Assembly: GCF_964340395.1 (NCBI RefSeq)
Contig: NC_135557.1
Location: forward strand, 25,911,114-25,975,113
Direction of reading: 5' to 3'
Origin: Glandiceps talaboti
Lineage: Eukaryota > Hemichordata > Enteropneusta > Spengelidae
DNA length: 64,000 nt
Shown: piece by piece, positions 10,831 through 24,600 of the stretch
Numbering within the stretch: position 1 is the stretch's first letter
Layout of the letters: each line of letters opens with the position of its first letter
Position numbers and translations under genes: made by a program
The notes under the pieces: generated by a model
Database searches by the model: none
Told to the model about the DNA's origin: nothing
The model's input: the letters and a program-made list of their open reading frames with translations, nothing else

Positions 10831-12290
10831 CCCCCCCTTTCATATTTACTGATGCCTGCAATCTCAATGTTTACTGTGATATCACTGCCATTTTTGCATG
10901 TCTCTATATGCAGTGGTGTAATTCTGACATCATTTCAGATATAAACATCTGAGATACCTGTTTAGCAGCAGAGCCTGTTGTCTATTGTTCAAATATTGTT
11001 AATTCAGTTTGTATGATGTATAATAACCAACAAGATAAAGGACTTGGTATACTTGCTGTTAAATCAAGGTTACAACTTTTGAGCGAATTAGATGGAACAT
11101 TTTTGAAGCCTGAAAGTTATATCTACAAAAAAAGATAACTAACACTATGTCTGTATTTAACAGAATAAAATGGGTGATTTCTACATTGATGATAAGAATG
11201 AATGAAATATTGAGTAATTTGTTATGATTTTTACATTTTAAACATTTAGTGATAATTTCACTATTTAAACTGGATTGTACATGTTGAATTCAAATAATAG
11301 GTAATCGATGATTTAGTCATCAAATGGAATAAGCAGAGTTTATAAGTTTCCTATTTTTGATGCCATTCGTAGCATACATCGATATTATACTAGTACTAGG
11401 CGAGTAAACCACTGACGTAGAAAGCATATAAACTCGGCTTGTATCACTTTCACAGTCATGTAAAAATAACCTTGTAAATAATACAATTGTTGTAAAATTC
11501 AGACTTTAAAACTTTGTGCATCTTATATTGTACTGGAATATTTGAAATCATCTTGAATTTAGCAAAGGATTACTTATTCTGTGTATTTAGCAAAGGAGTG
11601 CTTATTCCGTGTATTTAGCAAATGAGTACTTTTTCTTTGTTTTTCCAAATGATGGTAGTTTAGTCACTTGCTTATGTCTTTCTCAAAGTTCAGCATCTAA
11701 ACTTTTATAAAATGTAGCAAAGAGTAAAGTAGTGAAAAGTTAGACTATTTCAACTGACATTCCTTTTTCTCAATGTAGGATTGTAAGACCTGTAATAGCA
11801 AAAGTACTCTAATTCTCGGTACCTGAAATAGAACATTACTGCATAGATGCATCATAAAAATAGCGAACACTCTGTTGTTTGGTTAACACCATAACTTCCA
11901 CTTCACATACTATAGGTGCACTTGAGAAAAAGTCGACCTTCTGAGCCTCTAGCATGAGGTAAAAAGCTATTATGGGTACCAAGAATTGTATTGTTATATT
12001 TATATAATACAAGACTTCTGAGCCTCTAGCATGCTATTATGGGTACCGAGAATTGTTATATGTAATACAAGACATCTGAGTCTCTAGCATGAGGTAAAAA
12101 GCTATTATGGGTACATATAATACAAGACTTTCTCAATTACTTAATTGTATTTATGAAGTTGTAATATTCTACATTGTAACTATTTTCCCTGTGAAATATC
12201 TATGAAATCTAAAATCTCTTCAAAAGTTAAAAATGAAAGAATGATGCGAGGCCATTGACAATAGCTGCCTTTTTTTCTGAGGGAGCAAAC
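10831..12290. other. Intergenic region
   Basis: No supported gene. Near 11935-12130 a ~70-bp unit (CTTCTGAGCCTCTAGCATG, GCTATTATGGGTAC) is repeated three times with deletions. Confidence 0.5.
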
Positions 12291-12292
12291 AT

Positions 12293-12715
12293 TCAAAAGG
12301 CTTCACGTTGTAGCAATCAGTGATGTACACAAGGGCAGAAGGCTTCACATTGTAGCAATCAGTGATGTAGATAAAGGCAGAAGGCTTCACATTGTAGCAA
12401 TCAGGGATGTAGATAAGGGCAGAAGGCCTCACATTGTAGCAATCAGTGATGTAGATAAAGGCAGAAGGCTTCACATTGTAGCAATCAGTGATGTAGATAA
12501 AGGCAGAAGGCTTCGCATTGTAGCAATCAGTGATGTAGATAAAGGCAGAAGGCTTCACATTGTAGCAATCAGTGAGGTAGATAAGGGCAGAAGGCTTCAC
12601 ATTGTAGCAATCAGTGATGTAGATAAAGGTAGAAGGTTTCACATTGTAGCAATCAGGGATGTAGATAAAGGCAGAAGGCTTCACATTGTAGCAATCAGTG
12701 ATGTAGATAAGGACA
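12293..12715. repeat. 42-bp minisatellite, ~10 copies
   Basis: The unit contains AAGGCTTCACATTGTAGCAA followed by TCAGTGATGTAGATAAAGGC. The minus strand is open for 154 codons (period 14 residues, KPSAFIYITDCYNV), which follows from a unit that is a multiple of three. There is no sign of a gene beyond the array, so I do not call a protein. Confidence 0.85.
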
Positions 12716-13252
12716 GGAAGCTGGCAAAAACAACCAGCTGTTCTGCAATGTTTACCAGATATTAGTTTTAAAAAGATCCATAATTGGGCTGATTTTTGAG
12801 TCTCATTCCTCGATATTAGTGCCTACTTTTCACATTTTACCAGATACTTGTTAAAATTATCTACATCCCTGACTAAATGTAATATACCAAAAATATCTAT
12901 ATTACCTACATGTATATGCAGAAGTGTTACAGTATCTCCTGACAATGACACAGACATTTAGAGTAGCTCTAAAACGAAGTGTGTCGCGTTTAAGACAAAA
13001 TATTTGTAAGATTGAATTGAAAGATTTGTTGTTGTGTACTCTCTTTATTCACCCGTTACAAACTGTTAACAGACACACCAACAATGATGAAAGTGTTCAG
13101 TCTATATTATACTCCAGGTACGTGTAGCTGCTGCCATGGCAACTGAATGTGACTAGAGATTTACATATGTTTTATTGCAGTTCTATTCAGATACAAATAT
13201 ATTCTTTAACCAATACACAATTTATGAAGCATTTTATATAAACAGCAAACAA
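12716..13252. other. Intergenic, nothing recognised
   Basis: AT-rich sequence without supported coding potential or repeats. Confidence 0.4.
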
Positions 13253-14160
13253 TTATAACGTTCACTTTATTTGCTGACCAGGATAAGCTCTTTTCAATTT
13301 ATTTGCCAGTAAATCTTCTTTGCAACTATGCATACATTACATTTTGTTTGGATTATTTGACAGCAACAACAAAAACAAGATAGGAAGTGACAAAAACTAA
13401 AACTGCAAAGGCAGATACAATTTTGTGAATTCTAACTGTTCTGTCCTTCCTGTAATATATGTTAATATCAACTAGGCAAAGCCCATAAGCTTGTGCAGGG
13501 TAGATTCATTTGTGACTAGCTGCCTCACAATGATATTGTAGATAGCGCCCTCTGCATGGAGAATGCGCATAGTATATAGAACGTGCACTGCAGTGCATCC
13601 TTGGGTAAAACCGTCAAAAAAACATCGCATAGTATATAGGACACACATGTGTACTAGTCATTGAGCCGCTACGTGTGAGCTATAACGTTCACATTATTTG
13701 CTGACCAGGATAATGCTCTTTTCATTACCAATTTATTTGCCAGTAAACTGTATTGACATCTTCTTTGCAACTATGCATACATTACATTTTGTTTGCATTA
13801 TATGACAGCAATAAAAAAAACAAGATAGGACGTGACAAAAACTAAAACTGCAAAGAGACATAATTTTAGGAATTCTAAATGTACTGTTTATTAATTCCTT
13901 CCAGTAATGTGTTTATATATTGTAAAGTTCACTTTATTTACTGACCAGGATAAAGCTCTTTTCAATACCAATTTATTTGCCAGTAAACTTTATTTACATC
14001 TTCTTTGCAACTATGCATACATTACATTTTATTTGGATAGAGAAAACAAGATAGGAAGTGACAAAAACTAAAACTGCAAAGGCAGATACAATTTTTTGAA
14101 TTCTAACTGTACTGTTTATTAATTCCTTCCAGTAATGTGTTTATATTGTCTGAGTTCAGA
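13253..14160 (+). repeat. Three-copy long direct repeat (~190-230 bp units)
   Basis: Three diverged copies start near 13258, 13681 and 13923. They share TTCACTTTATTTGCTGACCA, GCAACTATGCATACATTACA and GTGACAAAAACTAAAACTGC. They are separated by unrelated sequence in the first interval, so this is a segmental rather than simple tandem repeat. Confidence 0.75.
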
Positions 14161-14925
14161 TTAGTTTTACTAGTTAAACTTGTTTTAAGGCACAATATTT
14201 TGTAATTTACCAATGAACAGGTTTACGCGTGACAAATTCTCATTTTGCATGTGTGCACGTGCATGTGTGTATGCATGCATGCATGTGTAAGCTTAGCCTG
14301 TATATATATCAGAAACAAAAGACAAAACCTAGAGTTGTATTTTTGTGCCTCATTTATTGATCTCTATAAAAGAAGGAATCAATTATTCTTTACTGCTTGT
14401 TGATTTCAAATTTGAAGATAATTTATTCATTCCGACAAGTCGGTTATACTGGTAAATGAAATTAATATGTTTGCTATCATCACATTGTATCCTAGAGAAA
14501 ATTTCCATTGACAATAAACAATTATTCATGTTTCATTTTTTACTTCATTTCAGTCAAGAAGCAGTTCTTGAAATACAAAAGTAGAGTCGGTGGGGGGAAG
14601 GGACAAAATATGAAATGTATTGCTTGATGTGTGAATTTCTTTTTGAAGGTTACAGCTATGCTTTACGCAATGAAAGACTTGTATTTCTTACATGAGACAT
14701 TGTTAAGGTCACTATTTGATAGACACACGTTATTAAATATGAATTGTAGCAAAATAATGATGTATTTCTCTGCTTGCCATGATGAGTCATTTTAGTAGTT
14801 TTAAAAATTGTTATTTGCTAACTTTGTAAATAAAAGTTTGTTTTCACAATCTATGATTTGTGTGCCATTCATCACTCTTGAATTAAGGTTCAGTTGGGCT
14901 ATTAGCATGCTGAACTCTGTGTAGG

Positions 14926-14927
14926 TA

Positions 14928-14960
<33 letters not shown>

Positions 14961-15075
14961 ATGTATGTATGTATGTATGTATGTATGTATGTATGTATGT
15001 GTGTGTACATATATGTATGTGTATGTATGTATGTGTGTGTGTATGTATGTGTGTGTATGTATGTATGTGTATGTG

Positions 15076-15107
<32 letters not shown>

Positions 15108-15115
15108 TGTGTGTA
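14926..15115 (+). repeat. Compound (TATG)n/(GT)n microsatellite
   Basis: TG runs, a long TATG run, then mixed TGTATG and TG/CGTG units. All long frames here are repeat translations. Confidence 0.95.
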
Positions 15116-15609
15116 TGTCTAAAAGCCAAACAACGCCAGACAGATTGCCATGACATTTGGCGGGAACATTATTTAGGGCGTGTAGATGGAAAAATATTCA
15201 AATAATGATTAATCTTAATATTGTAATAATACCAGTAACCAAGAAACTAGACATAGCAACACTAAAATGATGGTGTATGATGTATGGGAGACAACAAGGA
15301 TATATTGGCATGTGGATAAACATTGTTTAATGAATTACCACAAACTTTGTAGTTGTGCTACAACACCATTAATAGTATTATTTTGAAATAAAGAATGTAT
15401 GAATGTATTTTTGGTAAACAAAATGAAAACAAAGTCAACAAGTTTTCGTAGAAGAGATAAAAACGATATCTGAGTGATCGACGAGGGATGGTCACCATTT
15501 TAAAAATGAAAGTTGAAATTGTCCTCAGTTGTCATGACTATCAGGACCACTATGGATCAGTAGTAGCTTTGTGGATTAAAAAATCAAATCTTTCAAAAAC
15601 ACATTTGTA

Positions 15610-15950
15610 TAGTAGATCTTCGATCATGCTAGGCTAAGGAGTACTCCGTGTCCACATTTACCAGTGTTGTGTGATTTATCACAGTAGGTTAAGGAGTACA
15701 CATTTACCAGTGTTGTGTGATTTATCACGCTAGGCTAAGGAGTACTTCGTGTACACATTTACCAATCTTGTGTGATTTATCATGCTAGGTTAAGGAGTAC
15801 TCCATGTACACATTTACCAGTGTTGGGTGATTTATCACGCTAGGCTAAGGAGTAATCCATGTACACAATTACCAGTGTTGTGTGATTTATCACACTAGGT
15901 TAAGGAGTACTCCGTGTACACATGTATTTACCAGCGTTGGGTGATTATAG
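15610..15950 (+). repeat. ~57-bp tandem repeat, ~6 copies
   Basis: The unit contains GCTAGGTTAAGGAGTACTCC, GTGTACACATTTACCAGTGT and TGTGTGATTTATCA, with indels between copies. Confidence 0.85.
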
Positions 15951-16810
15951 AAATAATGTAAACCTGATATATTTTCAGAAAAATAAAAAACATAATATAC
16001 CAATCTAGTAATCAGTACAAATTAGTCCTTGAGAACTATTAAACTGAAAACGTTTAAACTAAAAAAATTTCAAGTGGTAGAAATATCTAGGTTTACATTG
16101 AATAATGTCGACTTTGGACAATGTAGCAGTAACAACAATTAAAACAAGAATTCAATAATCATTATATATATGTCGTGTTTAATTCATCAAAAAATACATT
16201 CCTATTGATACTACATGTATTGTTATATAAATTGTACATGGCAGCAAAGTTATACAACTTATGGTATGTTTAGCCTGAAAGATGTTATATTACCATTTGT
16301 AAAGGGTAAGGAGTGGTTACATCAAAGTGGACCAAAAACTGGATCTTTCAAACTAGAAGGTGTACTTGGTTCAATATTAACAAATACAACTATGAATTAA
16401 TAGCGGTAACTTTGTTTGAGGCAAATACAACTATGGAATTAATAGTGGTACTACTTTGTCAGTTAGTGACGATCTCAGGAATTAAACGAGTTTCATGCAA
16501 AGACAGATCAGATAGCTTACAGGTTGTCGACAGACTTCTTCTTACACGCCATATGAAAATAATATTTCTGACTATATTACCAACAAACAAAGCATTAATT
16601 AAGTTATTAATATAATTTTACATTATTTACAAATTTATTCTCTACACTTCATTAGATATATATTTTCAATTTATTCTAAATGTTAATTAAATCTCATATT
16701 TTACGAAATATTTAGTTTATATACACGTTTAATAATTTATGATCACAATGATATGTATTTATTAATATTATGTATGGTGAGTCATTAAAAGTTGCATTTA
16801 ATAATTTGAT
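15951..16810. other. Intergenic, no recognised gene
   Basis: Plus-strand frames of 61 and 100 codons (16215-16400, 16313-16615) overlap each other and show no domain I recognise. Confidence 0.4.
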
Positions 16811-16814
16811 ATGG

Positions 16815-17262
16815 GTACAACCGTTGAAATCAGACCATGGACGAATGAAACCTGTTCCAAACAGGGAAAGTAAACAACTGAATTGGATTAATAACACTTG
16901 GCACAGCATGTATTAGAAATACAGAGACTTGTATTACTTTCCATCATTTGATAAGAACAGTTTTATGGCCACTTTACAAAATAGTTCACGTTCACAAACA
17001 ATTTCCAGTTCCCCTGTCATTTCATGTACACAAAAGAGGTCATAAAACTTATCTAGTCAAATCATGGTATGTAAGTCTCTGCTGTTCCAACATGTTGAGC
17101 CAAGTGTTATTAATCCAATTAATTTGTTGACTTTCCCTGTTTGTAACAGGTGCCATTTGTCCACGATCTGATGTTAGCAGTTGTACATACTTGACTCATT
17201 TGAGAGAACAGGTGCCATTTGTCCATGGTCTGATGTCAGCAGTTGTACTTGATTCATTTGAG
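16815..17262. mobile_element. Foldback (long inverted repeat) element, copy 1
   Basis: A left arm (about 16815-16936) containing TTGGATTAATAACACTTGGC is mirrored by a right arm (17072-17245) containing GCCAAGTGTTATTAATCCAA, with matching blocks such as ACAGGGAAAGT and CATGGTCTGAT. The right arm carries an extra direct duplication of its outer part. A related element lies at 27935-28640. Confidence 0.65.
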
Positions 17263-17447
17263 TGAAAGACATTATTCAAAACTAGACTGTCAAAGACTAA
17301 ATAAAATAATTCTGTGAATTTATTATGGTTGCTCTTTTTAATATTTAAGGGAACACAACTCAGTTTGGATAGAATCGTACTATCTAATACTATAATATTT
17401 ACCTATATTTAAAGAAGGTAGCCTAAATTCTGTCTGTACTTTGTTTA

Positions 17448-17602
17448 TCAATGTTTGTCTTTCAAGTCAAAATGACTGTTGCCGTATCAATGTTTGTCTT
17501 TCAAGTCAAAATGACTGTTGCCGTATCAATGTTTGTCTTTCAAGTCAAAATGACTGTTGCCGTATCAATGTTTGTCTTTCAAGTCAAAATGACTGTTGCC
17601 GT
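17448..17602 (-). repeat. 39-bp array spanning the FAM234-like stop codon, 4 copies
   Basis: On the minus strand each unit reads GGCAACAGTCATTTTGAC, then TTGAAAGACAAACATTGA and TAC. The first copy supplies the last residues [11 protein letters not shown] and the TGA stop (17565-17567); the other three lie in the 3' UTR. Confidence 0.9.
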
Positions 17603-20600
17603 ATGTTCCCATGTATGCAGCCCATTGTTGTTGATTGAATGGAAGTATATGACTACAGTGTTTATCTGTATTACCAAGTCTAGTATCATCTTGACATGAA
17701 CATTTCAATCTCATCCTGTAAACTGTAGTTTGACCCATGTGGATATTAAATGGATTATAGTTGGACTGTGATTCATAGATTTCTCTGTCATCATCATCTC
17801 CTAAAAAGACAAAACAAAAGAAAATCAGATTCATGTTCAATAATATGACAGAACACCATGATGTGTAAGTGTGGTGTAGTCTGGGTATTTGCACAAGCTC
17901 TTGCAATGTTCTCAGTGGCCGTAGTTTCACAAGTGTAGCAAGTCAGAGTTCAGCAGAAAACACTGCAAGCATGGGTGCAAATATCCCTGAGTAACCAACA
18001 CTGGAACTCACATGGCATTGGGTTCCCACACTGGAACTCACATGGCATTGGGTTTCCACACTGGAACTCTTATGGCATTGGGTTCCCACACTGGAACTCA
18101 CATGGCATTGGGTTCTGTTATTATTTCATACTGTTATCCAAAACAGCATATTTTCGTAAATACCATACTGTGTGATTGAGTGCTTTCATGTACAGCAAAC
18201 AATCATGTCTTCATTTCATTTGGCATGCAGGTATACAATAATGTTTCGGTATTTGTACTGAGATTTCATTAAACCCAAATATACCGTGTATAAATCTTCA
18301 TTATCATTATCCATATTCTCTGCAGCCGTACTTTCATGAGTGTATATTACATTATAAATAATACAGACAATCAGAAATCTTTTCCCAATGTAGAAACCCA
18401 CATATCTGTCTGGTGGTTAAATACACTACTGAACTTTGCATATGTTTATTTAGACCTAGTTTATAACGAAGTAATTATAATCTATCCTACTGGACTTACT
18501 GGAATAACTTCATACCTGGATGATTGAGAACATTCATAGACACTTAATTTAGTTTATACTTACTGTCTTTATTTAGACTTAGTTTATACGGTACTTACTG
18601 TCTTGCACACATTTATCCATAACCATATCTTTATATGCATCATGATCAAAACCATAAAATCGATCTGAAACACACAAAAAAATTATTTTTTAATTCATAA
18701 AGTGACATTATATACTATTCTTAATGAAATGCTATCAGTTTTTCCACTATGTAAAATATACCTAGAATTATCATAATTACTGACTTATGTTGCAAATACA
18801 CTTACTATGTCACACTTGTCATCAGACTCCGTCATACCCTCCACTTTGTACCGTGATTCTAGGTAATATGTGTATTTGTATACATCGTCACGTCAGTGCA
18901 GTAAGGTCGTATCTACTATGCAATTGTATAGGCAGATACGACCTTTATACTGCACTGACGCGATGATATAGCAACTTACTATCTGGTTCAAACCTCTGTG
19001 TTTCATTGGCCATCAAGTCATCAATACATTTCTGTTCCTGTGGGAGAATAACTTGAGTCTTGGCTGGATAAAACCAATAGGTAGCAAAGATAATATCTAT
19101 ACTGTGATCGGTATTAGTACCAGTAGTATCCAATACTGGTGCTAATGTTCCAGTTGATAACAATCGTTGTACACCACCACCATCATGAGGACCTACATGA
19201 CGTTTTAGTCTTTTACCACTATCTTCTTTATGAGTACCAAAGTCAGCTTCAGTCCTAGAAAATTTAGATTCAAGTCTTTGGGCATTTTTGTCACTTTTTT
19301 TCAGTCTGACTTTCACTTCAGGAAGCTTCTTTTTTCTTTTTTTACCTCGGTTTTCATTTTTTCTCATAGTATTTCTTTTTCTTATTTTTTCCTTTATACT
19401 TTTCAAATTAACATAAGGTCCATCACCTTTTAGGTCCATTTTCACTTGATGACCATCACCTTTTAGGTCCATTTTCACTTGATGACCAGAGCTGAGAACA
19501 CCGACACTATCAGAATTTATTCCTGTTATCTGGTTTTCAGAATCCCGTTTCTTTCTAGGTAATTTTGTCTCCTGTTTGAGTGGAACAGGAACGTCAGAAA
19601 ATGCACCTACAAGGTTCAGCTTTGCTTGATGATGAGTACTATCAGGCCTTGTAAGTTTATCTGGTTCCAATTCTTTAACAAACACATTACTAACTTTGTT
19701 GGCTGCATTGCGAAACTGTATATCATACTTTTCCCTTTTCTGTATAACGTAGAAATCATCGCCTTTTACATCACTGTCTTTTCCAAACTGATTTTTATCA
19801 AAATAATCATCTTGTGTCATCACACTGTCTAATAAATCCATCAAATCGGATTCTGGAAGCTTCTCCTCTTCCAGACTCCTTTCCTTTCCTTCAGCTGACC
19901 GTTTTCCTCTCTTCCCTACATTATTCCATCCATTCCGTTGATTCTGCACGGGTTCATATCCATAATTATAGTCTCTTCCTGGTTTATCAGTCAGGAGATT
20001 ATTCAAGAAATCCTGAGAATAATCCGTATGTTCATACCATTGTGATGAATCATAAGGCACTTGAGTACTAAATCTCTGATATCCCGGATATGGTATCCCT
20101 GGCTGACCTCTGTTTCCCTGATATGGTATCCCCATCTGACTTCTGTATCCCGGATATGGTAACCCTTCCTGGTCTTCGTATCCTGGGTATGGTAACCCTT
20201 CTCTATCTCTGTTTCCTACTGGAACAGGTCTCTGATTCTTCCAGGCCCAATTAGTACTGGGAATATATCCACCCGATGTGAAAGTCTGTTGATAGGATTT
20301 TGTTGGTACATTATTCGGAGTGTCTTCCATATTATCCAGAGAGTCTCCCATATTTTGTAATCTATATCCATTTTGGATATTATTAAATATGGAATCAGTA
20401 TTGATTCCTTCCCAGTTCTTGTTATTTGTTTGACTAGTTTCCTGGATTTCATGTTCTCTCCCACTTTTCATTTTATCTGGACTATGTTCCTGTGTTTCTA
20501 TAGTATTCATTTTAGGAAGTGTTTTCATCTTCTTCTGTTTGATATCACCTTTCTTTGACTGTTTTTCTTGTTTTTCTAGATGTTTGCTGTAAGTCTTTCT

Positions 20601-21474
20601 GAATTCAGGATGTGTATGGACATACTTCAATGCTAAGGCTGAGGTATTCACAACATCTCTGTGTTCAACTTCCCATCGACTGTCTGTGAATATTGAAAAT
20701 AAATCATGTGACATTATACAAAAAGAAAAGTCCACTCAAACTTATTTCTGATGTTAGTCAATAACTAAGTATGATTTTAGTTGATAAAATAGTATGATTA
20801 TTTAGTACTTGTATTATCATAATAAACTTTACCTGTTTGAACAAATAAATGTGAAAATAATAAAAATGCAACTGGAATGTCTTTTTAAACTGTTTTGTTA
20901 GATAAATTGACTTACTCATAATATTGTACACCCTGAACAGTAGTGAACCACCTTTGGCTAAATGTATTCATACAGCAGTACACAAACTATGGTACAAAAA
21001 ATCCAATAAAACTGATTCCACACCCAAATATCACATTTCAACTTATTACTATACTACTTGCAGATAGAAATAAATTATTGGGATTTTAACAATTTTCAGT
21101 GAATATATTGTTCATTATCAGATCAAAAACAATAATACTCTAGTTACAGCTAGTATAGGTTTAACCCTTTCATCACCGATTCCTGCTACTGAATATAGGA
21201 ATTATGTATGTATAATCCATTCTCTCTGAACTGATCTCACCAAGCAAGACTTGCCATTGTAGCAATAAATGATGATGTATATTCCTTAATTGACTTACCA
21301 GAGTTATAGACCACAGTGCCGGGTTCCTTTGAGTGTTGGTTCATCATATACAGTTTGGTAAAACTTTTAGAATTAAATCGGAGTTTACAAAGATCTGATC
21401 TACTCTGTTCATGGACATTGGTATCTGTGATAATTATAGTAAATAGTCATTTATATGGATATGTACCAGGTAGT

Positions 21475-21509
<35 letters not shown>

Positions 21510-21520
21510 GGCAGGCAGAC

Positions 21521-21575
<55 letters not shown>

Positions 21576-21586
21576 GGCAGGCAGGC

Positions 21587-21631
<45 letters not shown>

Positions 21632-21650
21632 GGCAGGCAGGCAGGCAGAC

Positions 21651-21687
<37 letters not shown>

Positions 21688-24600
21688 GACAAACAAATAG
21701 ATACTGTGAACTGGGTTATTAACGCACATTCTTTTTTTCGCGCTATGAGAGATCAAGGTGATAACACGCAGTTTAATTTTGGTGCAATGCAATGAGTCAG
21801 TTTGTATTGGTAAATGAGAACAATGAAATCTGCAGCTGATTGACAGGCACTGTACGCAACTTTCTCGGCTTCGTCAACTAAAGCCCTCTTTTGTTTGCGA
21901 AATTGCGCGAAATTAAAACTGCGCGGATAATTTTCCGGTTCACAGTAGCCAGATAGCAAGATAGCCAGATAGACAGACAGAGATAGATGTATACATGTAT
22001 ATTACAGACTTCTGCATGACTGTTATAACAGGACTATTGGCCCTATTTAAAAGAACTGTTAATTAATTTGAAGGGATAAATGTCAGTGTAACTTTAAGTG
22101 ACACTGATAAACACATTCACTGTAAGTCCAGTTTTACTTTAATGTACTTACCTTTCACAAAAGTGAACTGGTCTTGACTTTGACCTTGATGACAGTCACT
22201 GATCCAGTACAAATAGATGTCATTACCATGACCTTCTAGACTAACAGTGATTGGTGAATTCTGTGATCCAATGGTGTCTTTAATGTACGGTTCTAGTAAT
22301 GGTTTACCACTTTTACCGTCTATGATAGTTGCCTGATTATATACACAAATATGTGGATATTAAATATGAAAGAGGTCTTACAATGTTGTTGAAACTGTCA
22401 TAAATACATGATTGTAGTCTGATAATATAGAAAGTAGTTAGTTTTTATTGCGTTACATTGAAGTGAAAGAGTGGTTATGTGTGAGATATCATATCACATG
22501 ACTACCTTCGATATCAACCAATGATGGCTATGCCTTAGAATGATATCACAACCATACTAACAAAGTTAAGTGTGAAATTCGAGGTAGGATGGCAAAAATT
22601 ACAGGAGTTGAAGTTGAGTACATATTTCTGCTATCCTGCAGAGAGAATGTGTGGTTGTGTATATCATCCCCCCCCCCCAAAAAAAAAAATAAACAAATAA
22701 ACAAATAGACAAACAAACGAACAAACAAACAAACAAACAAACAAACAAACAGAAACAAAAAAAACCAGGAAAACTTTATGTTCTGAAATATGTGGATCTA
22801 TTGAAATTTGAGACCATCATCCATCCTATAGCCATACTGCACTAATCCAGTGTTCAGTTGTGCTAACAAATTACCCAGTGTTCAATTGTGTTAACAAATT
22901 ATCCAGTGTTCAATTGTGTTAACAAATTATCCAGTGTTCAGTTGTGCTAACAAATTATACAGTGTTCAATTGTGTTAACAAATTATCCAGTGTTCAGTTG
23001 TGCTAACAAATTACCCAGTGTTCAGTTGTGCTAACAAATTACCCTGTGTTCAATTGTGTTAACAAATTACCCAGTGTTCAGTTGTGCTAACAAATTATAC
23101 AGTGTTCAGTTGTGTTAACAAATTATACAGTGTTCAATTGTGCTAACAAATTACCCAGTGTTCAGTTGTGTTAACAAATTATACAGTGTTCAATTGTGTT
23201 AACAAATTATACAGTGTTCAGTTGTGCTAACAAATTACCCAGTGTTCAGTTGTGCTAACAAATTACCCAGTGTTCAGTTGTGCTAACAAATTATACAGTG
23301 TTCAGTTGTGCTAACAAATTATCCAGTGTTCAGTTGTGCTAACAAATTATACAGTGTTCAATTGTGTTAACAAATTATACAGTGTTCAGTTGTGCTAACA
23401 AATTACCCAGTGTTCAGTTGTGCTAACAAATTACCCAGTGTTCAGTTGTGCTAACAAATTATACAGTGTTCAGTTGTGCTAACAAATTATCCAGTGTTCA
23501 GTTGTGCTAACAAATTACCCAGTGTTCAGTTGTGTTAACAAATTATACAGTGTTCAATTGTGTTAACAAATTATACAGTGTTCAGTTGTGCTAACAAATT
23601 ACCCAGTGTTCAGTTGTGCTAACAAATTACCCAGTGTTCAGTTGTGCTAACAAATTATACAGTGTTCAGTTGTGCTAACAAATTATACAGTGTTCAGTTG
23701 TGCTAACAAATTACCCAGTGTTCAGTTGTGCTAACAAATTATACAGTGTTCAGTTGTGCTAACAAATTATCCAGTGTTCAGTTGTGCTAACAAATTATCC
23801 AGTGTTCAGTTGTGTTAACAAATTACCCAGTGTTCAGTTGTGCTAACAAATTATACAGTGTTCAGTTGTGCTAACAAATTATACAGTGTTCAGTTGTGCT
23901 AACAAATTACCCAGTGTTCAATTGTGTTAACAAATTATACAGTGTTCAGTTGTGCTAACAAATTACCCAGTGTTCAGTTGTGCTAACAAATTACCCAGTG
24001 TTCAGTTGTGCTAACAAATTATACAGTGTTCAGTTGTGCTAACAAATTACCCAGTGTTCAATTGTGTTAACAAATTATACAGTGTTCAGTTGTGCTAACA
24101 AATTACCCAGTGTTCAGTTGTGCTAACAAATTACCCAGTGTTCAGTTGTGCTAACAAATTATACAGTGTTCAGTTGTGCTAACAAATTACCCAGTGTTCA
24201 GTTGTGCTAACAAATTACCCAGTGTTCAGTTGTGCTAACAAATTACCCAGTGTTCAGTTGTGCTAACAAATTACCCAGTGTTCAGTTGTGCTAACAAATT
24301 ACCATGTGTTCAGTTGTGCTAACAAATTATCCAGTGTTCAGTTGTGCTAACAAATTACCCAGTGTTCAGTTGTGCTAACAAATTACCCAGTGTTCAGTTG
24401 TGCTAACAAATTACCCAGTGTTCAGTTGTGCTAACAAATTACCCAGTGTTCAGTTGTGCTAACAAATTACCCAGTGTTCAGTTGTGCTAACAAATTACCC
24501 AGTGTTCAGTTGTGCTAACAAATTATCCAGTGTTCAGTTCTGCTAACAAATTATCCAGTGTTCAGTTCTGCTAACAAATTATCCAGTGTTCAGTTGTGCT

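Noticed and set aside
12220-12684. 154-codon minus frame KPSAFIYITDCYNV repeats
   Set aside because: A 42-bp minisatellite. Considered as a secreted repeat protein but there is no signal peptide or neighbouring exon.
14901-15205. Overlapping frames in TG/TATG repeats at 14.9 kb (also 37.7, 54.3 kb)
   Set aside because: Microsatellite translations with no other support.
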